A stretch of DNA of 64,000 nucleotides from Actinobacteria bacterium HGW-Actinobacteria-7 (lineage in GTDB: Bacteria; Actinomycetota; Coriobacteriia; Anaerosomatales; PHET01): the NCBI GenBank assembly GCA_002841275.1, contig PHET01000003.1:62001-126000 (forward strand). Reading direction: 5' to 3'. The notes beneath the pieces were generated by a model that ran no database searches, was not told where the DNA came from, and saw nothing but the letters and a program-made list of their open reading frames with translations. Below are positions 36,718 to 43,980 of this stretch, in pieces. Numbering within the stretch: the stretch's first letter is position 1; each line of letters begins with the position of its first letter. Made by a program: the position numbers and the translations under genes.

Positions 36718-37679
36718 CGCAGCACCCAGTTGAACAGGTAGCCGATGGCGGTGATGGTGACGAAGTTGATACTGATGAAGATCGCGATCAGCTTGGGCTT
36801 GATCACTTTGCGCAGGATGATGAACTCAGGTACCGAGAGCGCCACGACCGCCATCATGAAGGCGAGCACGGTGCCCATCGCCACACCCTTCTCGGTGAGC
36901 ACGCTCACGAGCGGGATGATGCCGGCGGCGTTGCTATAGAGCGGGATGCCCATGAGCACGGCCACGGGCACGGCCAGCGGGTTGCCCGGCCCCGCCCACT
37001 TGGCGAGCGCGTCGGTGGGGATGTAGCCGTGCATCACGGCACCCAGTGCGATGCCGCCCACTACGTACGGCCAGACTTTGCCCACGATGTCGGCCACGTA
37101 GCCGCGCGCGTACGCGAATCGCTGCGCCCATGTGAGCTCGACCGCATCGGACTCGCCCACTTTGATCTGGCGCACGTAGTCTTCGACTTGGTCCTCGAGA
37201 TCGAGCTTGCCGATGACGATGCCACCAATGATGGCGACGGTCAGCCCGCTCACCAGATACAGCCCGGCGACCTTCCAGCCGAACAGCCCCAGAAGCAGTA
37301 CGAGGGCGACCTCGTTGACCATGGGACTCGCGATGAGAAACGAGAACGTCACGCCCAGCGGAACGCCGCTCTCGACGAAACCGATGAACAACGGCACGGC
37401 CGAGCAGGAGCAGAATGGCGTGACGACGCCCAGCAACGCCGCAAGCACGTTGCCGCCGTAGAGTCGCGAATGCGAGAGGAAGCCGCGGGTCTTCTCGGGA
37501 GGGAAGAACGAGCGGATCACCGCGACCGCGAAGACGATGACCACAAGCATCGCGAGGATCTTGGGCACGTCGTAGAGGAAGAAGTCGACCGATGCGCCCA
37601 GTTTGGATGCGGGGTCGAGGCCGAGCAGGTCATAGGTCAGTCGGTCTGCGACCCACTGGAACGGATAGAAGATGTCCAC
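36714..37679 (-). CDS. DUF318/ArsP-like (SO_0444-type) permease
   Basis: The 321-residue protein has about eight transmembrane helices in two halves. The first half carries the hallmark VTPFCSCSAVPLFIGF, with Cys pair, as in ArsP and related permeases. ArsP exports trivalent organoarsenicals, and other members have been linked to copper or zinc. The second half contains GIPLYSNAAGIIPL, the matching internal repeat. It sits between a small redox-disulfide protein and a thioredoxin in an ArsR-headed operon, consistent with handling a thiol-reactive metalloid. The substrate is inferred only from context. Confidence 0.88.
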   Translation of the reverse strand: MDIFYPFQWVADRLTYDLLGLDPASKLGASVDFFLYDVPKILAMLVVIVFAVAVIRSFFPPEKTRGFLSHSRLYGGNVLAALLGVVTPFCSCSAVPLFIGFVESGVPLGVTFSFLIASPMVNEVALVLLLGLFGWKVAGLYLVSGLTVAIIGGIVIGKLDLEDQVEDYVRQIKVGESDAVELTWAQRFAYARGYVADIVGKVWPYVVGGIALGAVMHGYIPTDALAKWAGPGNPLAVPVAVLMGIPLYSNAAGIIPLVSVLTEKGVAMGTVLAFMMAVVALSVPEFIILRKVIKPKLIAIFISINFVTITAIGYLFNWVLR

Positions 37680-37685
37680 GATGGT

Positions 37686-37925
37686 CTACTGGTCCCGGGT
37701 GAGTATGGTGACGACTTCACCGTAGGTGGGGACGCGTCCAGCGAGGCGGAGTTGCTCATCGACCACGAGGGCCGGAGTGGACATGACGCCGTAGCCCATG
37801 ATCTCGCCCATGTCGGTGACTTTCACGACCTGCGCGTCGAGCACGAGGTCTGCCACGACCTGCTTGGCGACCTGCTCGAGCTTCTGGCAGTTCGCGCAAC
37901 CGGAACCCAGTACCTTGATGATCAT
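37686..37925 (-). CDS. Redox-active disulfide protein 2-like small thioredoxin
   Basis: The 79-residue protein begins MIIKVLGSGCANCQK, with Cys-Ala-Asn-Cys active site in the first loop, and has the thioredoxin-like STPALVVDE cis-Pro segment. This is the cytosolic redox-active disulfide/thioredoxin family often found with ArsP-type permeases and ArsR. It is six bases from the permease start and 21 bases after the arsR stop. It may shuttle the metalloid or its electrons to the permease, which is inference. Confidence 0.9.
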   Translation of the reverse strand: MIIKVLGSGCANCQKLEQVAKQVVADLVLDAQVVKVTDMGEIMGYGVMSTPALVVDEQLRLAGRVPTYGEVVTILTRDQ

Positions 37926-37946
37926 CGTGCGTCCTTTCGCTTGAGG

Positions 37947-38279
37947 TCAGAGCCGATCGAGTTCGTCCGATACACGACGCAGCTCGTCGCGGCGTAGCGT
38001 GTAATACATCCAGAGCCCGTCCTTGCGTGCGTCGATCAGTCCTGCGTCGCGCAGCACATTCATGTGGTGTGAGATGGTCGAGGGCGCGAGGTCGAGCCGC
38101 TCGGCGAGTTTGCACGCACACACCTCTGCGGGGCCGCAACACGTCTTGCCGGACTGTGGCGTCGAGTCGCCTAGGATGCGCAGGATCTCCCGGCGGTGGC
38201 CCGATGCGAGCGCCTTGAACGCAGCGTCGAGCCCCCGGTCTGCGGCAACCGATGCGACTGGCCCGTTAGTGTTTGGCAT
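37947..38279 (-). CDS. arsR: ArsR-family metalloid-responsive repressor
   Basis: ATG 38279 (GGGAG six bases upstream) gives 110 residues. The winged helix-turn-helix is clear (CKLAERLDLAPSTISHHMNVLRDAGLI). The helix just before it carries EVCACKL, which aligns with the arsenite-sensing ELCVCDL motif of ArsR, and an extra Cys-Cys pair lies upstream (GKTCCGPA), giving four Cys for As(III)/Sb(III)-type binding. It is the first gene of the redox/permease operon and is itself preceded by a palindromic operator that recurs before an MFS exporter gene. Repression relieved by metalloid is inferred from the family. Confidence 0.92.
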   Translation of the reverse strand: MPNTNGPVASVAADRGLDAAFKALASGHRREILRILGDSTPQSGKTCCGPAEVCACKLAERLDLAPSTISHHMNVLRDAGLIDARKDGLWMYYTLRRDELRRVSDELDRL

Positions 38280-38296
38280 GTGACACTCCCGCATAG

Positions 38297-38321
38297 TAGT
38301 TCGATGATTATCGAAGTATAG
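38297..38321 (-). promoter_or_regulatory. ArsR operator overlapping the arsR -10 box
   Basis: The palindrome TTCGAT-gatt-ATCGAA lies 18-42 bases before the arsR start. On the transcribed strand a -10 hexamer TATACT (38315-38320 in + coordinates) overlaps its edge, the usual geometry for autorepression. The 25-bp block matches the copy at 43947-43971 at 22 positions by my alignment. No good -35 hexamer was found at the right spacing. Confidence 0.7.
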
Positions 38322-38405
38322 CAGGATGGGGAAGTACTGCTAGGTGTGAATTTCACTGCCGAGGAGACATGTGGGCCGCCAAGGCACTGCGAGAGAGGCA
38401 CTCCG

Positions 38406-39797
38406 ATGCCGGTAGCACAGGTACCTGCCAACTCAGTTCTTCCATCGGGCGCGCGGATCATCATCATTGTGTCGAGCGGACCGTCGGCGCTTGCCCCCGG
38501 CGCCTACGTGGTGATGCCCGAGCTGCTGGGCAAGTCGCAAGGCAAGGCCCTCGCGCAGTTGCAGGAAGAGGGTCTCTCGGCCCAGGTGTTCAACGACTAC
38601 AGCGACGCCTACAAGCGCGGCGACGTGATCGGCCAACTTCCCGCGGGTGGTGTAGGTGTTCCGGCCGGTGCCGAGGTGGTGCTGCTGATCTCGAGCGGGA
38701 AGGCGTCCACCCCTTCTCACGAGCAGATGCTCCCCGACGTGATCGGTCAGCATGAGGCCCAGGCGGTCTCGACGCTGCAGGGCGCGGGATTCTCTCCGCA
38801 GATCGTTCGTCGCCCGAGTGCGACCGTTCCCGCCGGTGTGGTGGAGGAGCAGTTGCCCAGCAGAGGCTCTCTGGCGTCCACCTCGGCCAAGAAGGGTACC
38901 CCGTGGTGGGTGTGGGCGCTCCTGGCCGCTGTTCTGGTCGTGGCGGGTCTGGTGGCGGCTTTCGCGCTGGGCGGTTCAAAGACCGTTATGGTTCCGGACC
39001 TGGTGGGGTTGACGCAGGCCGAGGCGGTCAAGGTCCTCGAAGCAGCAGGCCTTGGCGTCACGGTCGTTGCGGCGCCCGAGGGAGACCCTGGCGTGGTGAC
39101 CTCACAGGATCCTGCAGCGGGTAGCGAGGTCGGCAAGAGTTCGGTGGTGCAGATCGCTGTCTTCCAGGGAACCGAGTTGACCGCGGTGCCTGACGTGCGC
39201 GGCAAGAACCAGTCTGAAGCGACACGGGCCTTGCAGGACGCGGGGTTCGAAGTGCGCGTCACGCGCAAGGACAGCGCATTTGTCGACAAGGGCCTCGTGA
39301 TCGAGCAAGACCCTGCAGGCGGCGATGGTGCACCGCAGGGGTCGACCGTGAGCATCGTCATCTCCAGCGGGCCGGCGCAGAACAACGTGAGCGTCCCCGA
39401 CGTCGAAGGTCTCACGCGCGCAGACGCCCAGTCGATGCTTCTGAACCTCGGTCTGAAGGTCGTGGTCGCCGAGAACCCAAGCACCGAAGTGGCTACCGAC
39501 GTCGTGATCGCGCAACTGCCGGCGGCGGGGGACTCCGTTGCGCCGGGTACGAGCATCGGCATCGTCGTCTCGACCGGACCTCCGACCACGGTCGACCAGG
39601 TGCCGACCCCGGACGTAGTGGGGATCACGCTGGCCGATGCTCAGCAGGTCATCAGCGACGCGGGGCTGGAGGCGATTCCGGTCGTCTCGGTGGGAAGCGG
39701 CAAGCCGGCCAACCAAGTGGTCGCCCAGACGCCGGCCGCCGGAGTCCAGACACAGGTGGGCAGCAAGGTCGTGCTGTTCTACTCGTCGGGCCCCTAG
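38406..39797 (+). CDS. Membrane protein with multiple PASTA domains and no kinase
   Basis: ATG 38406 (GAGAGAGG eight bases upstream) gives 463 residues. The N-terminus begins in the middle of a PASTA-like unit (AQVPANSVLPSG...VSSG), then come two more (about 30-110 and 112-165), one transmembrane helix (about 172-198), and four PASTA domains (VPDLVGLT, VPDVRGKN, VPDVEGLT, TPDVVGIT) to the end. PASTA domains bind peptidoglycan fragments outside the cell, usually in PknB/StkP kinases. Here there is no kinase, and the first units would be cytoplasmic if the helix is the only one. It is divergent from arsR. Confidence 0.8.
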   Translation: MPVAQVPANSVLPSGARIIIIVSSGPSALAPGAYVVMPELLGKSQGKALAQLQEEGLSAQVFNDYSDAYKRGDVIGQLPAGGVGVPAGAEVVLLISSGKASTPSHEQMLPDVIGQHEAQAVSTLQGAGFSPQIVRRPSATVPAGVVEEQLPSRGSLASTSAKKGTPWWVWALLAAVLVVAGLVAAFALGGSKTVMVPDLVGLTQAEAVKVLEAAGLGVTVVAAPEGDPGVVTSQDPAAGSEVGKSSVVQIAVFQGTELTAVPDVRGKNQSEATRALQDAGFEVRVTRKDSAFVDKGLVIEQDPAGGDGAPQGSTVSIVISSGPAQNNVSVPDVEGLTRADAQSMLLNLGLKVVVAENPSTEVATDVVIAQLPAAGDSVAPGTSIGIVVSTGPPTTVDQVPTPDVVGITLADAQQVISDAGLEAIPVVSVGSGKPANQVVAQTPAAGVQTQVGSKVVLFYSSGP

Positions 39798-39879
39798 TCC
39801 AGCCAGGCTGACGTGAAGCCTGCGAATGGGCGTTTGACCCGACCGGAACGACTCGCTACCATACAACGGCACCACCCAT

Positions 39880-39955
39880 GGCCAGGTAGCTCAGTTGGTA
39901 GAGCAGGGGACTGAAAATTCCCGTGTCGGCGGTTCAAGTCCGTCTCTGGCCACCA
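39880..39955 (+). tRNA. tRNA-Phe (GAA)
   Basis: The acceptor stem GGCCAGG pairs with TCTGGCC, the anticodon arm is GGGGA-CTGAAAA-TTCCC (anticodon GAA), and the T arm is GGCGG/TTCAAGT/CCGTC. CCA is encoded at 39953-39955. Confidence 0.95.
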
Positions 39956-39966
39956 TAGAACTGATT

Positions 39967-39995
39967 GAAGCCTCGGTCGATTTGACCGGGGCTTC
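39967..39995 (+). terminator. Terminator after tRNA-Phe
   Basis: GAAGCCTCGGTC pairs with GACCGGGGCTTC (one T-G wobble) around GATTT, followed by TTCTCTTTCC, 12 bases after the tRNA. It separates the tRNA from the downstream regulator operon. Confidence 0.85.
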
Positions 39996-40033
39996 TTCTC
40001 TTTCCTGCTGCCGAAGATGTCTTGCGCAGGGTG

Positions 40034-40071
40034 TTGACACATCTGAACATCACGTGTCAGAATTACCTGAC
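40034..40071 (+). promoter_or_regulatory. Promoter with overlapping operator for the 40.1-kb operon
   Basis: A perfect -35 TTGACA (40034-40039) is followed after 18 bases by CAGAAT (40058-40063) as -10. A palindrome GTCAG-aattac-CTGAC (40056-40071) covers the -10 box, and AAAGGAGA follows just before the ATG at 40087. The layout suggests autorepression by the ArsR-like protein encoded next. Confidence 0.65.
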
Positions 40072-40086
40072 GGGTAAAGGAGAGAT

Positions 40087-40422
40087 ATGACGGACGATCG
40101 AACAGGCGACCAGTTGCTCCAGATGCTGAGCGCACTTGCGAACCCTCATCGGCTGCGGATTCTTGCGGCCCTGAGAGCTCGCGAGAGCTATGTCAGCGAG
40201 TTGGCTCGGGAGCTTGGGATCGGACGTCCGCTTCTCCACATGCACCTGCAAGTACTGGAGAAAGCGGGACTCGTGGTTGGACGCCACGAGATCTCGGAAG
40301 ACGGAAAGGCACTTCGCTTCTTCAGCGTGGCGGACTTCGACGAGCACCTGACGCCAGAGCGCATCACGGACGCGACGAAGACTCTCAGCGCAGAGAGCGA
40401 AACACAAGGAAGGAGTAAGTAA
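40087..40422 (+). CDS. ArsR-like winged-helix repressor without metal cysteines
   Basis: The 111-residue protein has an ArsR-type winged helix: LANPHRLRILAAL, YVSELARELGIGRPLLHMHLQVLEKAGLV and a wing GRHEISEDGKALRFF. It lacks Cys entirely, so a soft-metal site of the arsenite kind is absent; the sensed signal is unknown. It starts a tightly packed operon of at least five genes whose other members are small or medium membrane proteins. Its stop overlaps the next ATG (TAATG). A palindrome over the promoter is its likely target. Confidence 0.88.
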   Translation: MTDDRTGDQLLQMLSALANPHRLRILAALRARESYVSELARELGIGRPLLHMHLQVLEKAGLVVGRHEISEDGKALRFFSVADFDEHLTPERITDATKTLSAESETQGRSK

Positions 40423-40691
40423 TGGAATGGCTTGATGGATCTCTGGGGTTCGTTGTTGTGATTCTCGTGTTCTTCGCTGTCGCCTCGCTCGGTCTGCCCT
40501 CGTATCGGCGTCAGCAGATCAAGATGGCGGAGATAAAGGCGAGCAGCGGTGAGCAGTTCAAAGAGCTCAACGCCGAGTACCTCCAGCTCGCGCAGGAGAC
40601 TCGCGAGGCGCAAGCGAACATGCAGACCGATCTAGCGGCAATCCGCGCGTCGGTCGAGTCTATGGAGAAGATGATGAGCGATGTCGGATAA
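40422..40691 (+). CDS. Single-span membrane protein with coiled coil (89 aa)
   Basis: One N-terminal helix (about residues 8-27) is followed by a basic turn (YRRQQIK) and a coiled coil of about 50 residues (SGEQFKELNAEYLQLAQETREAQANMQ...). The first base of its ATG overlaps the regulator stop, and its stop lies inside the start of the DUF4386 gene. Similar regulator-plus-small-membrane pairs exist in actinobacteria, sometimes involving membrane-stress proteins, but I cannot name this family. It should face the cytoplasm. Confidence 0.75.
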   Translation: MEWLDGSLGFVVVILVFFAVASLGLPSYRRQQIKMAEIKASSGEQFKELNAEYLQLAQETREAQANMQTDLAAIRASVESMEKMMSDVG

Positions 40692-41406
40692 GAGAACCGC
40701 GCGTGAAATCAGCGACCGCAAGGCCGCAACGGTCATTGGCGTGCTCTACATCATCGGCACCCTTGCGGGCATTGCGGCCGCGGTCGTAATGCCTTCGATG
40801 TCTGGCCCGGACGTTCTCGCGAACATTGCCGCCCATCGCACAGCTGCGGTCGCCGGCACACTGCTCATCCTTACGATGGGATTTGCACTCTCGGCACTTT
40901 CCGCGGTCTTCTATCCGGTCGGCCGCCGCTACAGTGAAGTGCTTTCGATGGGCTATGTGATCTTCCGCGGCGCGCTTGAGGGAATGCTGTACGTCGTCGG
41001 CGCATTGATTCTGCTGCTGCTTGTCGCGTTGAGTGCAACACCCTCCGCCGCATCTCCGGTGGCGGCCGCGCTGCAATCTGCGTACGGGGTGATATGGGAT
41101 CAGCTGCTCGCACTACCGTTCCTCATCGGCGCGAGCATGTTCTACTGGGTGCTTTTCCGCGCGCGGCTTGTGCCTGGATGGATTACCGTTTGGGGTTTGG
41201 TTGGAGCCGTGCTCTACCTCGCGGCGCCTCTCGCGCGCATGGCCGGTCTCAACCTCGACATTCTCATGGCCCCGCTTGCGCTGCAGGAAATGGTTCTTGC
41301 GGTATGGCTCATCGTCAAGGGCTTCAGCCCGGATGCGCTCACTTCCGTGGATCGCCAGCTGCAGGCAGCCCCGCGGCAGCTCGACGCCAGCTGGGTGGTC
41401 GTGTGA
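40681..41406 (+). CDS. DUF4386 family membrane protein
   Basis: The 241-residue protein has six transmembrane helices and matches DUF4386: the N-terminal KAATVIGVLYIIGTLAGI, the central PVGRRYSEVLSMGYVIFRGALEG and the APLALQEMVLAVWLIVKGF segment near the end. Function is unknown in this family, which often lies next to PadR or ArsR-like regulators. It overlaps the upstream coiled-coil gene by 11 bases and the downstream 57-residue gene by one base. Confidence 0.88.
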   Translation: MSDKRTAREISDRKAATVIGVLYIIGTLAGIAAAVVMPSMSGPDVLANIAAHRTAAVAGTLLILTMGFALSALSAVFYPVGRRYSEVLSMGYVIFRGALEGMLYVVGALILLLLVALSATPSAASPVAAALQSAYGVIWDQLLALPFLIGASMFYWVLFRARLVPGWITVWGLVGAVLYLAAPLARMAGLNLDILMAPLALQEMVLAVWLIVKGFSPDALTSVDRQLQAAPRQLDASWVVV

Positions 41407-41579
41407 TGGACAGCCCATTCTTCGTCCCGATCGCGGCGATGCTCACGGGGCTCGGCACGTGGGTCGCCTACCTGATCGCTCGTGCTGCTAGCGCCACCGT
41501 GAAGGGCTGGCCGTCGCAGGTTCCTGCGGGACTGGCCCTCGCAGCTGGCGGCCTGATCGCCTTCTCGGCCTACGCTTGA
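41406..41579 (+). CDS. Small two-span membrane protein (57 aa)
   Basis: ATG 41406 overlaps the DUF4386 stop by one base (TGATG), indicating coupled translation. The 57-residue product has two hydrophobic helices (about 3-24 and 38-56) joined by a short polar loop SATVKGWPSQ. There is no recognisable family. It belongs to the operon of the ArsR-like regulator. Confidence 0.7.
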   Translation: MDSPFFVPIAAMLTGLGTWVAYLIARAASATVKGWPSQVPAGLALAAGGLIAFSAYA

Positions 41580-41600
41580 TTCAAGGCTGAAGGGCCGGCC

Positions 41601-41741
41601 GTGGGCCAGGTCGTTCGGCTCGGATTGTTGCTTGTGCTAGCGGCGTTCGCCTACTGGAAGATCGGAAACCTGCCCGCGCTCGTGCTGTTGATCGCGGCAC
41701 TCGTTCCAGGCGTCCTGACCGTTATTGCGTACGTGGGGTAG
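41601..41741 (+). CDS. Small two-span membrane protein (46 aa)
   Basis: GTG 41601, with GAAGGG eight bases upstream, begins a 46-residue frame: MGQVVRLG, a first helix, AYWKIGNLP turn, a second helix (ALVLLIAALVPGVL) and stop. It follows the 57-residue gene by 21 bases and is the last gene before the terminator, so it is probably a real member of this membrane operon. No homology is claimed. Confidence 0.55.
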   Translation: MGQVVRLGLLLVLAAFAYWKIGNLPALVLLIAALVPGVLTVIAYVG

Positions 41742-41863
41742 TGGGCCTACGGCTCGCGGGAAGAGGGAAGTGACTGGCATGTCTTCGAAGATCACGGATC
41801 GCCTGGTAGGGTGCGGCCGTCATTGGCAGCAACGCCACCGTCGGTCTCGATAGATGCATACAA

Positions 41864-41890
41864 GGACCCCGTCAACGTGTGACGGGGTCC
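41864..41890 (+). terminator. Terminator of the membrane-protein operon
   Basis: GGACCCCGTCA pairs with TGACGGGGTCC in a perfect 11-bp stem around ACGTG, 123 bases after the last small gene. No strong T-tract follows. Between 41742 and 41863 nothing else is seen. Confidence 0.7.
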
Positions 41891-41977
41891 TGAGTCCAAA
41901 CGATCCGCTGTTCAGCCTCTCCGGCAACGGGCACAATGGGGTAGCGGCCTTGCTCGTTCACCCCATGGAGTCTCGCG

Positions 41978-43852
41978 ATGACCACTGCCCTGGATATGCG
42001 TACGATCTTTCTGTCTGGTGCTGTGCTGATAGCGCTGACGGCGGCTGTGATTGTCCCCCTGTGGACGCGGAATCGTGTTCGCTCTCCGGAAATCGGATTC
42101 TGGCTCGTCGCGTACGTCATGCGCCTTGTGGGAATTCTGCTGATCGGCGCCCGGGGCGCGATTCCTGATCTTCTGTCCATCATGCTGGCGAACGCTCTTG
42201 TGCTGGGAAGCGGTCTGATTCTGTATCTCGGGCTTGAACGCTACCTCGGCAAGCGTGGGTCGCAAGCGCACAACTACGTGGTGTTCGCGGCCTTTCTGGG
42301 TGTCCATGCGTACTTCACGTACGTGCATCCAGACCTGCTGGTTCGCAACATCAACTCGGCAGTAGTGATCACGTTCATCGTGTTGCAGGCAGCGTGGCTC
42401 ACGCTCTTTCGGGTGGAGCCTGCGCAGCGGCCCGCGACAAGGGCCGTGGGTGTCACCTTTCTGGCCTACGCCGCGCTGTACACGGTGCGGGTCTTTGGGG
42501 ACCTGAGTGGGCCTACCTCCAGCCAGCTACTTCAGTCGGGCCCCTTCGACGCGACCATCACTCTCATTGATATGACGCTCTGGGTGGCACTGACCTTCGC
42601 GCTGTTCCTGATGGTGAACCGTCGTCTCTTCGGTGAACTCGAGCAGGACATCCGAGAGCGGATGGCTGCTGAGAATGCGCTGAAGTTGAGCGAAGCGAAG
42701 TTCTCCAACGCCTTTCACACGTCACCCGATGCGGTCAACATCAACCGGCTCTCCGACGGGCTATACCTCGACGTCAATGAGGGCTTCACGATGCTGACCG
42801 GATTCACCGCGGAAGACGTCGCCGCGAGGACATCGGCGGATATTCACATCTGGAACGATTCGGCGGATCGCGACCGCCTGGTGGCCGGTCTGCGCGCCAA
42901 CGGAGTGGTCAACAACTTGGAAGCGGTGTTTCGACGCAAGGACGGGAGTCTGACCACTGCACTGATGTCGGCCCGGGTGATCGATGTTGATGGGGAGCGA
43001 TGCATTCTCTCGGTCACCCGGGACATCTCGGATCGCAAGCGCGCCGAAGATGAGATTCGGCATCTGAATGCCGAGTTGGAACAGCGCGTTCAAGAACGCA
43101 CCGAGGAGCTTACCGCGACCAACGAGGAGCTTCTGGACGCGAACAACCGACTGGAAGAGGCGACGCGCGCCAAGAGCGTCTTTCTTGCGTCGATGAGCCA
43201 CGAGCTGCGCACCCCGCTCAACTCCATCATCGGCTTTTCGGACATCCTCGCCAGGGGACTCGCGGGCGAGCTCGCACCCGAGCAGCAGAAGCAGACGAAG
43301 ATGATCAACACATCGGGCAAGCACCTGCTCTTGCTCGTGAACGAGGTCCTCGATCTCTCAGCAATCGAGGCCGGGCAGATGAGGATCGAATATGCGCCGG
43401 TGGATACCGTCGGTGTCGTACGCACGGTCGCAGAGTCTCTCATGCCGCTCGCGGACAAGAAGAAGCTGGAACTGTCTTGGCAGGTGCATCCGGAGGCGTC
43501 TTCGCTCGTGTCCGATCACACGCGGCTTGAGCAGATACTCTTCAATCTGCTGGGCAACGCCATCAAGTTCACGGAAGTCGGCTCGATTCGGCTCGAGGTC
43601 CGACGTGCTGCGGACGACGTGGTGTTTGCGCTCTCGGACACGGGACGCGGCATCTCGGCGGAGCATCTGGTGCGGATATTCGACGAGTTCTACCAAGTCG
43701 AGCGTCAGGATGTTGCGAAGTCCGACGGTACCGGGCTTGGGCTGACCGTCTCAAAGCGGCTCGTCGAGATGTTGGGCGGTACGATCGAGGCCCAGAGCGA
43801 GTTGGGCGTCGGTTCAACGTTCACGGTGCGTCTTCCTGTCGCAGGCCTCTGA
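41978..43852 (+). CDS. Orphan membrane histidine kinase with MASE-like sensor and PAS
   Basis: The 624-residue protein has about seven N-terminal transmembrane helices (to about residue 215), a linker helix, one PAS domain (about 230-355), a coiled coil, HisKA with SHELRTPLN, and HATPase with NLLGNAIKF, DTGRGI and GTGLGLTV. GGAG stands seven bases before the ATG. No response regulator adjoins. The catalytic half is a close paralogue of the kinase at 9472-11340 (same EERVQERT-type coiled coil, IIGFS after the H-box), so they probably feed a common regulator elsewhere. Confidence 0.88.
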   Translation: MTTALDMRTIFLSGAVLIALTAAVIVPLWTRNRVRSPEIGFWLVAYVMRLVGILLIGARGAIPDLLSIMLANALVLGSGLILYLGLERYLGKRGSQAHNYVVFAAFLGVHAYFTYVHPDLLVRNINSAVVITFIVLQAAWLTLFRVEPAQRPATRAVGVTFLAYAALYTVRVFGDLSGPTSSQLLQSGPFDATITLIDMTLWVALTFALFLMVNRRLFGELEQDIRERMAAENALKLSEAKFSNAFHTSPDAVNINRLSDGLYLDVNEGFTMLTGFTAEDVAARTSADIHIWNDSADRDRLVAGLRANGVVNNLEAVFRRKDGSLTTALMSARVIDVDGERCILSVTRDISDRKRAEDEIRHLNAELEQRVQERTEELTATNEELLDANNRLEEATRAKSVFLASMSHELRTPLNSIIGFSDILARGLAGELAPEQQKQTKMINTSGKHLLLLVNEVLDLSAIEAGQMRIEYAPVDTVGVVRTVAESLMPLADKKKLELSWQVHPEASSLVSDHTRLEQILFNLLGNAIKFTEVGSIRLEVRRAADDVVFALSDTGRGISAEHLVRIFDEFYQVERQDVAKSDGTGLGLTVSKRLVEMLGGTIEAQSELGVGSTFTVRLPVAGL

Positions 43853-43905
43853 AGTCCGGCGAGCGATGGCCGGCAAGCTGATGCCGCCGAACCAGCGGAT
43901 CGAAC

Positions 43906-43935
43906 TTGACTGTGGATACCCGTAGGGGTAATCAT
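43906..43935 (+). promoter_or_regulatory. Probable promoter of the MFS gene
   Basis: TTGACT (43906-43911) is followed after 17 bases by TAATCAT (from 43929), a fair -10 match. The ArsR-type palindrome begins 12 bases further on, at the expected start of transcription, fitting repression of this promoter. Confidence 0.5.
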
Positions 43936-43946
43936 GGGCTTCCAAC

Positions 43947-43971
43947 TAGTTCGACGATTTTCGAAGTAAAG
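43947..43971 (+). promoter_or_regulatory. Second copy of the ArsR-type operator
   Basis: The block TAGTTCGACGATTTTCGAAG and its flank match the operator before arsR, with core TTCGA-cgattt-TCGAA. It ends ten bases before the MFS start codon and overlaps AAAGGAAG, so binding would block transcription. The match is by eye; no scan of the genome was possible. Confidence 0.7.
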
Positions 43972-43980
43972 GAAGCCCGC

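Noticed and set aside
36636-37997. 453-residue open frame on the + strand
   Set aside because: It is antisense to the permease/thioredoxin genes, whose proteins carry clear motifs (TPFCSCS, CANC). The product is His/Asp/Arg-rich without domain features, a typical shadow of high-GC genes.
37947-38294. ArsR start at 38294 rather than 38279
   Set aside because: The longer start has no ribosome binding site, while GGGAG lies six bases before 38279.
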